From Nostoc sp. GT001 (lineage in GTDB: Bacteria > Cyanobacteriota > Cyanobacteriia > Cyanobacteriales > Nostocaceae): a DNA stretch of 64,000 nucleotides. Each line of letters starts with the position of its first letter. The stretch's first letter is position 1. A model generated the notes under the pieces. That model ran no database searches. It was given only the letters and a program-made list of their open reading frames with translations, and was not told the DNA's origin. Both the position numbers and the translations under genes were made by a program. This document shows, piece by piece, positions 46,042 through 54,571 of the stretch. Where the stretch lies: positions 4,369,569 through 4,433,568 of the forward strand of contig NZ_JAUDRJ010000003.1 in the NCBI RefSeq assembly GCF_030382115.1, written 5' to 3'.

Positions 46042-46342
46042 TTAGTGGACAGAATAAATCAAACTATATTATGCAATATAAAATCAATTAAAGGGTTGCA
46101 GTCAAACACTCCAAGCCTTACTAAAAAACTTTGTCTATTCACGCCCACTTACTTAAATCTATAGTAAAGCTATCCAATTTTTTATACCGACAATTCCATC
46201 AGCGTGCAATTTCTTAGATGTTTGGAAACTAACAATTGCATCTTTAACTGACCGAACAATTTTAGATTTTAGATTTTGGATTAAAATGAAAATCTAAAAT
46301 CGAGTGACTCAGAAAAACATCTAAATTCAATATTCAACCAAA
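46042..46342. other. Spacer between convergent Nudix and peptidase genes
   Basis: 301 bp, AT-rich. The phrase ATTTTAGATTTTGGATTAAAAT and its inverse AAAATCTAAAATC form a weak palindrome near 46260-46300. No gene. Confidence 0.4.
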
Positions 46343-47281
46343 TTAAATATTATCTGTTGCCTCAATCAAAGCACTACGAATTCCTGGTTCACTCATCGAG
46401 TGTCCGGCATCAGGAACCACTATAAATTCCGCTTCCGGCCAAGCCCGATGTAATTCCCAAGCTGATATCATTGGGCAGACTACATCATAGCGTCCCTGAA
46501 CAATTACAGCCGGAATATGGCGGATACGGTCTACATTTAACAGTAATTGATCTTCTGTTTCCAAAAATCCCTTATTCATAAAGTAATGGCATTCAATCCG
46601 AGCAAAAGCTGAAGCAAATTCACTCTCGCCAAACTTTTGCATAAGTTCTGGGTCTAAAAACAGTCTACTGGTACTACCTTCCCAAATTGACCAAGCACGC
46701 GCTGCTGTTAATTGAATTTCTAAATCTGGATTGGTCAAGCGTTTGTAGTATGCTGCGATCAGATCGTCACGTTCATCTATGGGAATCGGTTTGAGATATT
46801 CTTCCCAAGCATCAGGAAAAATATAGCTAGCACCCTCTTGGTAAAACCAGCACAATTCTTTTTGTCTCAGCATGAAGATCCCACGGAGAATTAATGCTGT
46901 GCATCGAGAGGGATGGGTTTGACTGTAGGCTAATGATAAAGTGCTACCCCAACTACCACCGAAGACAGCCCACTTTTCTATACCTAAATGTTGGCGCAGT
47001 TTTTCGATATCACTGACTAAATCCCAAGTGGTATTTTCTCGTAATTCAGCATGGGGCGTACTTTGACCACAACCGCGCTGGTCAAACATGACTAACCGCC
47101 ATTTTTCTGGGTGGAAATATTGCCGATAAAAAGCTGGACATCCACCACCAGGCCCCCCATGCAGCAAAACGATGGGTTGACCTTGCGGGTTTCCTGATTC
47201 TTCAAAATGGATAGTATGAAGGTCGGAAACCTGTAAACTACCTTCTAAGTAAGGCTCGATCGCTGGGTAAAGTTCTCGCAT
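46343..47281 (-). CDS. pip: Proline iminopeptidase
   Basis: 312 residues from ATG 47281 (MRELYPAIEPYLEG), which fits the family N-terminus; the longer frame upstream adds 32 unrelated residues. Alpha/beta hydrolase with HGGPGGG at 41-47, nucleophile Ser110 in GGSWGS, acid Asp in GRYDVVCP and His in AGHSMSEPG. Releases N-terminal proline from peptides in the cytosol. Downstream of moxR and separated from it by a strong hairpin, so probably transcribed on its own. Confidence 0.92.
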   Translation of the reverse strand: MRELYPAIEPYLEGSLQVSDLHTIHFEESGNPQGQPIVLLHGGPGGGCPAFYRQYFHPEKWRLVMFDQRGCGQSTPHAELRENTTWDLVSDIEKLRQHLGIEKWAVFGGSWGSTLSLAYSQTHPSRCTALILRGIFMLRQKELCWFYQEGASYIFPDAWEEYLKPIPIDERDDLIAAYYKRLTNPDLEIQLTAARAWSIWEGSTSRLFLDPELMQKFGESEFASAFARIECHYFMNKGFLETEDQLLLNVDRIRHIPAVIVQGRYDVVCPMISAWELHRAWPEAEFIVVPDAGHSMSEPGIRSALIEATDNI

Positions 47282-47407
47282 TTTGCATATTTTATCAGTA
47301 ATGTTGTGATGGCGATCGCTATGTCTTAGTGAAACAACTTCGCTTCTGTAAAATGTGGCTTTTAACCGCCCTTTCATCTAAAAATTGCCAAAAGCCCTCA
47401 CCCTAAA

Positions 47408-47433
47408 TCCCTCTCCCAAGTTTGGGAGAGGGA
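47408..47433. terminator. Strong hairpin between moxR and pip
   Basis: TCCCTCTCCCAA (47408-47419) and TTGGGAGAGGGA (47422-47433) pair perfectly, 12 bp, with a two-base centre. It lies between two minus-strand genes just after the moxR stop. No U-run follows on the minus strand, so it may be a dispersed palindrome working as attenuator or mRNA end. Confidence 0.5.
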
Positions 47434-47444
47434 CTTTGAAATTT

Positions 47445-48395
47445 TCACCTTGGAACTGGTACTTGATTAATTACCGACGCAATTACTGCGTCCATTTGTA
47501 AACCATCCAGCATCGCTTCTGGTTTCAATATGAGACGATGACGTAGCAACGGTGATGCAACTGCTTTTACATCATCTGGTGTTACAAAATCCCTTCCCGC
47601 TAACCATGCTATGGCTTGAGATGTCTGCAACCAAGCACCAGTAGCGCGAGGTGATGCACCCAAAGTCAAATCAGGATATTGACGCGATATTGTCACCAAT
47701 GCCAACAAATAATCAACGATCGCTTCTGATACTTTAACTTCTTTGACTGCTTGTCGTGCTTGCAAAATGTCGGCTACTGTTGCGATTGGTTTCAAACGGC
47801 TAATATCCAAACGTCGTGCGGCAAAACCCGCCTGACGATTGAGTAACATTTGCTTTTCAGCAGCTTTATCGGGGTAATCTACTACCAGCTTAAATAAAAA
47901 TCTGTCTAACTGTGCCTCTGGTAAAGGATAAGTACCCTCAAATTCCAGGGGATTTTGTGTCGCAATTACCCAAAATAAATCTGGTAAAGGCAAACTTTCA
48001 CCATCCAGTGTTACCTGCATCTCCTCCATCGCTTCTAGCAGCGCCGCTTGTGTTTTGGGCGGAGTACGGTTGATTTCGTCCGCTAGCAATACTTCAGTAA
48101 ATATTGGCCCTTTTTTCAAAGTGAAATTGCGGCTATTCAAGTCAAAAATATTAGTACCAGTAATATCTGAAGGTAAAACATCTGGTGTTAATTGAATCCG
48201 GCGAAAATCCCCTTGAATTAACTGCGCTAGCACCTTTACTAAAAGGGTTTTCCCAGTTCCCGGTACTCCTTCTAAAATTACGTGCCCACCCGCTAGCAGT
48301 GCTACTAAGAGTTGCTGTATTAAGCTAGATTGTCCGACAATTACTTGATTAAGACCTTGACCAAGCCGAATTAAGATAGGATGTGTTTCACTCAT
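47445..48395 (-). CDS. MoxR-family AAA+ ATPase
   Basis: 316 residues. Walker A GVPGTGKT at 43-50, Walker B LLADEINRT with Asp105/Glu106, sensor 1 WVIATQNPLEFEGTYPLPEA, and arginine-rich C-terminal helices (GASPRATGAWLQTSQAIAWL). MoxR proteins act as chaperones in assembling metal-dependent or membrane complexes, usually beside DUF58 and DUF4350 genes. Here it follows DUF4350 on the same strand (97 bp), matching that context, although no DUF58 gene is in the window. Confidence 0.93.
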   Translation of the reverse strand: MSETHPILIRLGQGLNQVIVGQSSLIQQLLVALLAGGHVILEGVPGTGKTLLVKVLAQLIQGDFRRIQLTPDVLPSDITGTNIFDLNSRNFTLKKGPIFTEVLLADEINRTPPKTQAALLEAMEEMQVTLDGESLPLPDLFWVIATQNPLEFEGTYPLPEAQLDRFLFKLVVDYPDKAAEKQMLLNRQAGFAARRLDISRLKPIATVADILQARQAVKEVKVSEAIVDYLLALVTISRQYPDLTLGASPRATGAWLQTSQAIAWLAGRDFVTPDDVKAVASPLLRHRLILKPEAMLDGLQMDAVIASVINQVPVPR

Positions 48396-48492
48396 ATTTT
48401 TTATTGATAAATAACCAACGCAGAGTACAATTTCGCAAAAATAATTACGAATTATGAATTACGAACTTGTACTGAGTTTCGACTGCGCTCAA

Positions 48493-49644
48493 CTACCGCG
48501 TAGCCGTTGGCGTGGTAACAGAGCGTAGTCGAAGTGCAGCCTCTCGTAGAGAAGTATTACGAATTAATCTAATGGTTCGCCATTTCCCCAACCAGCTTAA
48601 CAGGTCTCGTTCACTGATGGGTTTTTTGCGAGATTGTAGCTTTAAAACTGCATCTAGTTCTGCTGCACTTGCGCCTGTTTTTTCCATCCAGAAATCGATC
48701 AAGGCTTGACGTTCTAAAAGTACTTGCCCTAATCCCAAGGCTTTTTGGAGTTGTAGTTGTTCTTGTTTACCCACCATTTCAACAACAAAGTCGGTGGTAT
48801 CAGCTTTCTGCAACACCCCGGCTAAAGCTTGGATGTATGCTTCGCTATTATCTACAACTGGTGTATCTAAAGCTACTGGTTTACCAAAGCGGCGATTCTG
48901 CGCCCAAACTAGCACTAATAGCAGGATACCTACCTGTATCAAGATTGGAAGTAAAGGAGTTTTGGCAAAAAAGCTAGATAAATCTCCTTCGTTTTCTTTC
49001 TTTCTGACATCGGCATCTTTATAGCCGTGGATGTATTCATCGACAAAGACTGTGTTACTTTTTTCAGTAACCAAACTAGCTAAATACTTGAAATTACTTA
49101 AATAATCTTGGTAAGCGTTGGCGGCTAAATAAGGAGTGGTAGAAAAAATCACCTTTCCTTTTTTGTAATTTTCTTTCCAGACAACAGCACCAAAGCGATC
49201 GCCTAAATTAACTTGCTGGGAGTTAGCTTTTTTATATCGTCTACGTGTATCAATTTTAATATCACCTTCAGGAGATTTTTGCATAGTGCTAAACTCCGCT
49301 TCTGTAACCCGCGCCTTTGCACCCAAAATTACCAAAGTATTTCCTTTTTCTACCCATTCCCGCTCTTGACTATCCAGTGTGGTTTCTCTGGGATAGCCGC
49401 CTACTTGTAGGAAGGTAACTGGGCTGTTCTCTGGCTGAATATCACTAAAAGGCTTTTGCCAGCGCTTAATAGAAATTCCCTGTTGTTGCATAAAAGCATA
49501 CCAAGCACCATAGCCATCAGAGTTATCGTTATAAGTAGAGCCAGCGTTAATTTTAGTATTATTGGGAGCCGCGAACAAACTAAGTAAAACGATCGCAGCG
49601 AGTGCGATCGCTCCCATCCAAGCAAGGCGATTTGGACGTTTCAT
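48493..49644 (-). CDS. DUF4350 membrane protein with repeat-encoded C-terminus
   Basis: 383 residues. Membrane helices at about 8-27 and 230-252 flank an extracytoplasmic DUF4350 domain (GYGAWYAFMQQQGISIKRWQ, VILGAKARVTEAEF). The cytosolic tail has FGKPVALDTPVVDNSEAYIQ and helices. It precedes moxR, as in many bacteria. The last 21 residues (from NTSLREAALRLRSVTTPTAT) are encoded by a dispersed repeat whose other copy, at 38505, is non-coding, so the natural C-terminus has been replaced or extended. ATG 49644. Confidence 0.88.
   Translation of the reverse strand: MKRPNRLAWMGAIALAAIVLLSLFAAPNNTKINAGSTYNDNSDGYGAWYAFMQQQGISIKRWQKPFSDIQPENSPVTFLQVGGYPRETTLDSQEREWVEKGNTLVILGAKARVTEAEFSTMQKSPEGDIKIDTRRRYKKANSQQVNLGDRFGAVVWKENYKKGKVIFSTTPYLAANAYQDYLSNFKYLASLVTEKSNTVFVDEYIHGYKDADVRKKENEGDLSSFFAKTPLLPILIQVGILLLVLVWAQNRRFGKPVALDTPVVDNSEAYIQALAGVLQKADTTDFVVEMVGKQEQLQLQKALGLGQVLLERQALIDFWMEKTGASAAELDAVLKLQSRKKPISERDLLSWLGKWRTIRLIRNTSLREAALRLRSVTTPTATR
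48506..48566. repeat. Dispersed repeat, copy 2 (inside DUF4350 3' end)
   Basis: Matches 38505-38563, including GAGCGTAGTCGAAGTGCAGC. Read on the minus strand it supplies the last codons before the stop at 48493. Confidence 0.8.
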
Positions 49645-49719
49645 TTTCGACTTTCATAGCCTTTGAATATCAATGTTAATACTTACTTATTTTTCAGTTA
49701 AAGTCAAAATATACTTTCT

Positions 49720-49878
49720 TTAACTTCTTGCAGCGATCGCCTGTTTGATGAATGCTTCTAAATTTTGGGTAGCAGTGGGATTGTCAAACAGAACCTTGCT
49801 TGAGAGTTTTAGGGCTTCACGAACTGAGTATCGCCAATCAAGAGAACCTAAAGAATTGGTGTAATCATGTCTAGGCAT
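49720..49878 (-). CDS. Small conserved-looking protein (52 aa)
   Basis: A 52-codon minus-strand frame from ATG 49878: MPRHDYTNSLGSLDWRYSVR, then EALKLSSKVLFDNPTATQNL and a helix ending AARS. Codon use and composition are protein-like, and it contains an in-frame GCGATCGC. No ribosome-binding site is obvious. It lies 75 bp upstream of DUF4350 on the same strand and may be its leader gene. Family not recognised. Confidence 0.5.
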   Translation of the reverse strand: MPRHDYTNSLGSLDWRYSVREALKLSSKVLFDNPTATQNLEAFIKQAIAARS

Positions 49879-49983
49879 GAGTTACAACTGCGATTCTTAG
49901 AAATAGTGTAAATCCTGCATCTGGCTGCATTATCGCTTATGTTTTAAAGGAGAAGATTGTTCGTGCTATTTGAGCGGTGTTGT

Positions 49984-50661
49984 ATGGACGAGAATGAAAA
50001 ACGAATCCTTGACTCATGGCAGATGAATGCTAAATTATGGACACAAGCAATTCGTAATCAACAAATTGAAAGCCGTGCGATCGCCACAGATGCCGCTATA
50101 CTTAAAGTGATAACTCAACTTAATCCAAGAACATTCTTAGATATTGGATGCGGCGAGGGATGGTTGTCTCGACAGCTTTTTTCTTTAGGAATTGATGGCT
50201 GGGGTGTTGATTTTTGCACCGATCTTATTGAGACAGCAAAAGATAGTGGTGATTCTCGCTTTGTTGTCTGTTCGTACTCGGATCTTACATCACAAAGATT
50301 TAGCACCATTAACTATTTCTCTTGCTTGATCTGCAACTTTTCAATTCTAGGCGAATGCGCTCTTGATGAGATCGCTAAGGCGGGTCATAGCCTGTTAGAG
50401 GACAAGGGCAAAATAATCATTCAAACACTTCACCCGATAATTGCTTGTGGTGACTCTACATATTCCAATGGGTGGCGCGAAACTTCATGGCAACCAAATG
50501 CGGATCAACCCTTTTACCCTACTCCTTGGTATTTCAGAACCCTGGAATCATGGATCAACGAATTTCAGACTTTGAATTACCGATTGCTAAATTTATATGA
50601 GCCATCCGATCCCAAGACAAATAAACCGATTTCCATTATTTTTGTCTTTGAACGGGAGTAA
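49984..50661 (+). CDS. Class I SAM-dependent methyltransferase
   Basis: 225 residues from ATG 49984. The SAM motif FLDIGCGEGWLSRQL is at 51-65, motif II-like DFCTDLIETAK next, and ALDEIAKAGHSLLEDKGKII resembles the post-motif. The N-terminus DENEKRILDSWQMNAKLWTQ matches small-molecule methyltransferases. Alternative starts TTG 49957 or GTG 49963 have the better-placed AAGGAG (49947-49952). Acceptor unknown; no pathway neighbours. Confidence 0.87.
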   Translation: MDENEKRILDSWQMNAKLWTQAIRNQQIESRAIATDAAILKVITQLNPRTFLDIGCGEGWLSRQLFSLGIDGWGVDFCTDLIETAKDSGDSRFVVCSYSDLTSQRFSTINYFSCLICNFSILGECALDEIAKAGHSLLEDKGKIIIQTLHPIIACGDSTYSNGWRETSWQPNADQPFYPTPWYFRTLESWINEFQTLNYRLLNLYEPSDPKTNKPISIIFVFERE

Positions 50662-50771
50662 AGTATTAAACACATTCGCTCTCTTTAGCTATCTGCGCCT
50701 AAAAAAGCCACCTTTGCCGCAGAGATAAATTGCTAATGCTCAAGTGCCCTCATACCGAGGCTGAAGCAGAA

Positions 50772-50909
50772 CTAAAGCTCCCCTTCTAACTGTTGGGCTA
50801 CCAGTCTGGCAAATAACCCTGATTGGGCAATCAATTCTGAAAAATTACCTACCTGCACGATATGACCAGCGTCAATAACATAAGTAAAACGATGTGGAAA
50901 TACCAACAC
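50772..50909 (-). pseudogene. C-terminal remnant of an ABC transporter ATPase
   Basis: The minus strand reads VLVFPHRFTYVIDAGHIVQV, then GNFSELIAQSGLFARLVAQQ and LEGEL before a stop. This is the end of an exporter-type ABC subunit (H-loop and the Asp-Ala-Gly segment). The rest of the gene is absent upstream. The rest of 50662-51089 has no gene. Confidence 0.7.
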
Positions 50910-51089
50910 CGGGATTTGCTGTTAATGTAAATGATCCTACAAGCTCATTTGAAGGCATAAAAGAGAGGTTTGAAAATTCACAAGCTTAAGATACCCGTTT
51001 CATCTAGAGATTGTAACTGGTTGAGCAAATCTTGGTAACTGGATTGCTTGAAGTAGTTGGGAATGGAAGAAGAACCGTTTAAACTCAGT

Positions 51090-52883
51090 TCATCCCAAAT
51101 CAGTGTTGTAACTGATCCGTTGCGGTCTGCCAATCTGGATATTGTTTGCTTCAAAGGCTAGCCGCACCCTTAAACGGAACTCTCGCCCAACATTCCATTG
51201 TTCCATCGGTGCCGTTTTAATCCAGACGCGGACTAACATTCCTGTGTGGGAGAGGTCATCAATCCCCAGCACTTCAGGCAATTCTGGTAAGCGATCGCGC
51301 CATTCTGGTTCGTTATACAATTCCTGGGATACTTGCCTGAGAATTTCTAAAACATACTTCGGGTCGTTTTCATAGGCCACCACAATAGAAAAGTCTACCC
51401 GCGACCAAAGGCGGGTTAAGTTGTTGACATCAGTGATATTGCTATTAGGAATGGTAATTAACTGACCTTCGCCATTGCGTAGTTGAGTCACGCGCAGGTT
51501 GAGATTTTCCACCAGTCCGCTTTTATTCCCAATCTCAATCACATCTCCCACAGCAAATTGATCCTCCATCAAAATCAAGCAGCCATTGACCAAATCTTTC
51601 ATTAAACTTTGAGAACCAAGGGAAATTGCAATACCGATAACAGCACCCCCTGCCAAAATTGAACTAGTGGGTACATTAAAAATGTCTAGAGTCCGCAAGA
51701 TCCCGAAGGTAATGAAAACAAAAGCGATTAATCCTTTTAGTGCCCCGGAAACTGTTGCAGCTCGCAGGGCAATCCGTTGAGTTTCACTCAAAGGGAGAGA
51801 GGGATGGGTTGTCCAGACATCGGTGATGTAGTCAATTAAGCTTTTGCCAATACGAATGACAACACTGATGAAAAACCAAATAATCAGCAGCGCCAGGGGA
51901 CGCGCTAAAGCATCACTCCACCATCTCATCAGGTAGGGGACGCGAGACATGATGACCACAATCCCGATGTACCATACGAGAATAAACGCCCAAAACAGTA
52001 GCAAGGTGAGAAAAGAATAGATCCCCAGTTGGCGCTTGAGAGTGAACTGTCGCTGGATGATTTTTAGAAATTGCGATCGCTGATGGGCGATGGTGTGTGC
52101 CTCTGGTTCGCTGGTGTCGATTGCTTGAATATTGGCCGATGTTTCTGCCTGAGAGCGTTTGACCGCAGCCTCTTTTGCCTCAGCCATATGCTCTTGATAA
52201 CGAGCTTGCAATATCGTTTGTTTGCGAATTAGAGTTCGCCGCAGGAACCATAACACAACACTGCCCAACACCAAGCCGATGCTGATTTGTATTGCCTGCC
52301 CAACCCGTTGAGACAATACCTTAGGTGAGAAGAGTCGCTCGATGCGTTCCACTTCTGCTTGTAATATTTTTTGCCACTCCTGGGACAATTCCTCCAGTGT
52401 TTTCCCATAGTAGTCAGCATCTGGCTCTGTCACTGTCACCAGCCTTAAAGAACGGGTCGTTTGATCGTCATTGAGCTGGAGGATTAGGCGGTTATTCAGG
52501 GTGGCAACAGAAATTATGGGAGTTTCTTTGGCTTTGTCGGCTCTATCGAGCGCTCGCATCAGCCGTTGCGTAATTTCTTCAGCACGTACTTCCACAGGAA
52601 GACTTCCCTCCGGGGGTTGGTCGCGATTAAAAACAGTGGGAGAGACAACCTTAAATAAAAGGATTTTGTCTAGTGGTGAATTCACGTTGGCAATTTCATA
52701 TTCACCGAGACGGGTGACGCCTTTAGGGGGTTTGTGCGGATCGTTAGAAGCGGCGGTGGGTGATGAGGCCAGTTGACTGTGGGCGATCGCACCCCAGCCA
52801 AACACCATTGCGATCGTCACCACAATGATTAGCACAAACCGAATTGTTAGACGCTGCAAGCGATTAAACGAGAGTATAACCAT
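51090..52883 (-). CDS. Large MscS-family mechanosensitive channel
   Basis: 597 residues. Signal peptide or first helix at about 10-30, an N-terminal periplasmic domain to about 200, several membrane helices between 200 and 400, then the MscS core with LAGGAVIGIAISLGSQSLMK and DQFAVGDVIEIGNKSGLVEN (roughly 405-460) and a cytosolic beta/alpha cage to the end (DVNNLTRLWSRVDFSIVVAY). Opens under membrane tension to release solutes after osmotic downshock. ATG 52883. No operon partner. Confidence 0.92.
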   Translation of the reverse strand: MVILSFNRLQRLTIRFVLIIVVTIAMVFGWGAIAHSQLASSPTAASNDPHKPPKGVTRLGEYEIANVNSPLDKILLFKVVSPTVFNRDQPPEGSLPVEVRAEEITQRLMRALDRADKAKETPIISVATLNNRLILQLNDDQTTRSLRLVTVTEPDADYYGKTLEELSQEWQKILQAEVERIERLFSPKVLSQRVGQAIQISIGLVLGSVVLWFLRRTLIRKQTILQARYQEHMAEAKEAAVKRSQAETSANIQAIDTSEPEAHTIAHQRSQFLKIIQRQFTLKRQLGIYSFLTLLLFWAFILVWYIGIVVIMSRVPYLMRWWSDALARPLALLIIWFFISVVIRIGKSLIDYITDVWTTHPSLPLSETQRIALRAATVSGALKGLIAFVFITFGILRTLDIFNVPTSSILAGGAVIGIAISLGSQSLMKDLVNGCLILMEDQFAVGDVIEIGNKSGLVENLNLRVTQLRNGEGQLITIPNSNITDVNNLTRLWSRVDFSIVVAYENDPKYVLEILRQVSQELYNEPEWRDRLPELPEVLGIDDLSHTGMLVRVWIKTAPMEQWNVGREFRLRVRLAFEANNIQIGRPQRISYNTDLG

Positions 52884-53001
52884 AGAGAACTATTGCCCAA
52901 CTGAATATCAGAAGCTCATACTTCTTTGGCACTGCCTGATTGAGATTTTTGAATGTGGCAATAGTAGCATTTAAGTTGGGAGCTTTACGGGCAAGGGTTG
53001 C

Positions 53002-53118
53002 TTATTCGTAGACATAGCCCACCGCTATTATTTCTGATTCTTCTAAGTATCGACCCACTAGTTTGATACCTTGGGGTTATCCTTCTGGAGAAAAGCCACT
53101 GGGTATTGCCAAAGCAGG
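53002..53118 (-). pseudogene. C-terminal remnant of an amidase
   Basis: The minus strand reads PALAIPSGFSPEG, then stop (TAA), then PQGIKLVGRYLEESEIIAVG and YVYE. This is the end of an amidase-signature enzyme, where GLP is expected at the stop, so a single TTA-to-TAA change explains it. Nothing of the catalytic Ser/Lys region is present. Dead gene. Confidence 0.72.
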
Positions 53119-53551
53119 AAAACGGGCTGAAGAAACTATTCCGTTTGAAGTTAGCATCCCAAATTTAGCAACAACTCTAGACAATCTCAAGGATATCAGC
53201 GATCGCTTCAATCAAACGAAAAAAAGCATTCAGAAAGAAGTTCAATACGTCAAAAAGTTTCGGTTTATTACGGCTTTTTGCTTTATATATATTTTAAACA
53301 AATTCAACTAAAATGTGGTTTATCCTACTACTATTATTTAACTTCTTGAAGAAAGCAGAAGGTAAAAAGTAATTACAGGCATTTAAACAAACTGTAATTA
53401 AAGACCACTAAATAATTTGATTTAGTGCAGGTATTAAAGTAAATTTGGGCAAGGCAAAAAGGCATACATTAAAAATTTTTTCTTCCCTTCTGCCCTCTGT
53501 CTTATCCCTTGCCCGCAGGACAGATAATATTTCCAACAATCAGAGTAACTT
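53119..53551. other. Spacer upstream of triple-repeat gene
   Basis: About 430 bp. A plus-strand frame reaching 53311 (LATTLDNLKDISDRFNQTKK and following) reads as a short helix but has no homologue I recognise and shares its start with the amidase fragment. A polypyrimidine stretch lies at about 53475-53515. No firm feature. Confidence 0.4.
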
Positions 53552-54406
53552 ATGTTGATGTTGCATTTTACCAAGATAAGTAGATTGTCTCAATTAGTGA
53601 CTTTTGCTGCTTGTGGCATCCTCTTGAGTATAGCTTCCATTACTACGGAACATTCATCAGTTTTTGCACAACAAAAAATTAAACCCACTACTACTCCTTT
53701 GCTGATATCACAAACACGGCAACTCAGAGCGGAGTCAGGGCCGGATGATAAAGGTCGTTGGCGATTCTATAAGCCTAACGATGTCTCAGACGATGCAATG
53801 CAAGCCCAAGGTTGTACTAACGTTGGTGTTGGTGGTGCGAGTGGTGCAAATTGGCGCTGTCCTCGCGAGAGGATTAGGGTAGAAGCGGATGGTGATTCCC
53901 GTAGTCGTGATTCTCGCTACGATGATGATGATTCTCGGAATCGCGATTATCGTTACGGAGCCTCTACACGGCAACTCAGAGCAGAGTCAGGACCGGATGA
54001 TAAAGGTCGTTGGCGATTCTATAAGCCTAACGATGTCTCAGAGGATGCAATGCAAGCCCAAGGTTGTACTAACGTTGGTGTTGGTGGTGCGAGTGGTGCA
54101 AATTGGCGCTGTCCTCGCGAGAGGATTAGGGTAGAAGCGGATGGTGATTCTCGTAGTCGTGATTCTCGCTACGATGATGATGATTCTCGGAATCGCGATT
54201 ATCGTTACGGAGCCTCTACACGGCAACTCAGAGCAGAGTCAGGACCGGATGATAAAGGTCGTTGGCGATTCTACAAGCCTGAGAATGTCTCAGACGATGC
54301 AATGGAAGCCCAAGGTTGCACAAACGTTGGTCTTGGTGGTGCGAGTGGTGCAAATTGGCGCTGTCCCCGCGAGAGGATTAGGGTAGAAGCGGACAATAGA
54401 CGTTAA
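53552..54406 (+). CDS. Secreted protein with three 84-residue tandem repeats
   Basis: 284 residues. Signal peptide with hydrophobic core about 15-34 and cleavage near VFAQQ. Then three units starting at about residues 55, 139 and 223, each containing RAESGPDDKGRWRFYKP, AQGCTNVGVGGASGANWRCP and RERIRVEAD. Two units are joined by a charged Arg/Asp/Ser/Tyr linker. Each unit has two cysteines that may pair. Units are almost identical in DNA, so they duplicated recently or are homogenised. Domain not recognised. ATG 53558 is an alternative start. Next to IS copy B. Confidence 0.78.
   Translation: MLMLHFTKISRLSQLVTFAACGILLSIASITTEHSSVFAQQKIKPTTTPLLISQTRQLRAESGPDDKGRWRFYKPNDVSDDAMQAQGCTNVGVGGASGANWRCPRERIRVEADGDSRSRDSRYDDDDSRNRDYRYGASTRQLRAESGPDDKGRWRFYKPNDVSEDAMQAQGCTNVGVGGASGANWRCPRERIRVEADGDSRSRDSRYDDDDSRNRDYRYGASTRQLRAESGPDDKGRWRFYKPENVSDDAMEAQGCTNVGLGGASGANWRCPRERIRVEADNRR
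53714..54406 (+). repeat. 252-bp direct tandem repeat, 2.75 copies
   Basis: The repeat starts at 53714, 53966 and 54218, exactly 252 bp apart, with few substitutions between units. The third unit ends before the charged linker. In-frame (84 codons). Confidence 0.92.
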
Positions 54407-54441
54407 GATTAAGGGTTTAGAATATCTGACTGTCTGATTGG

Positions 54442-54504
54442 TATATAAAACAAATTTGAAAGCTTGAATCCTAACAAAATTCTTAGTCCATGAGCTTAAA
54501 TATA
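54442..54504 (+). promoter_or_regulatory. Conserved upstream block, copy 2
   Basis: Matches 27947-28010 (39 of 51 in the ungapped part). It is followed by AGGAG (54519-54523) and ATG 54530, which opens a frame of 14 codons that IS copy B interrupts. A leader or promoter whose gene was lost or is very short. Confidence 0.4.
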
Positions 54505-54571
54505 CCGATTAGACAGTCAGGAGAAACTCATGCCAGGTGGATATATTAAGCGAAATAAGCTACTAAGTAGG

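Noticed and set aside
47282..47377. Upstream extension of the proline iminopeptidase frame
   Set aside because: The extra 32 residues do not fit the family and contain GCGATCGC; ATG 47281 matches the usual start.
53063..53311. 82-codon plus-strand frame after the amidase remnant
   Set aside because: It runs antisense to the amidase remnant at its start, and its tail has no motif. Not kept as a gene.
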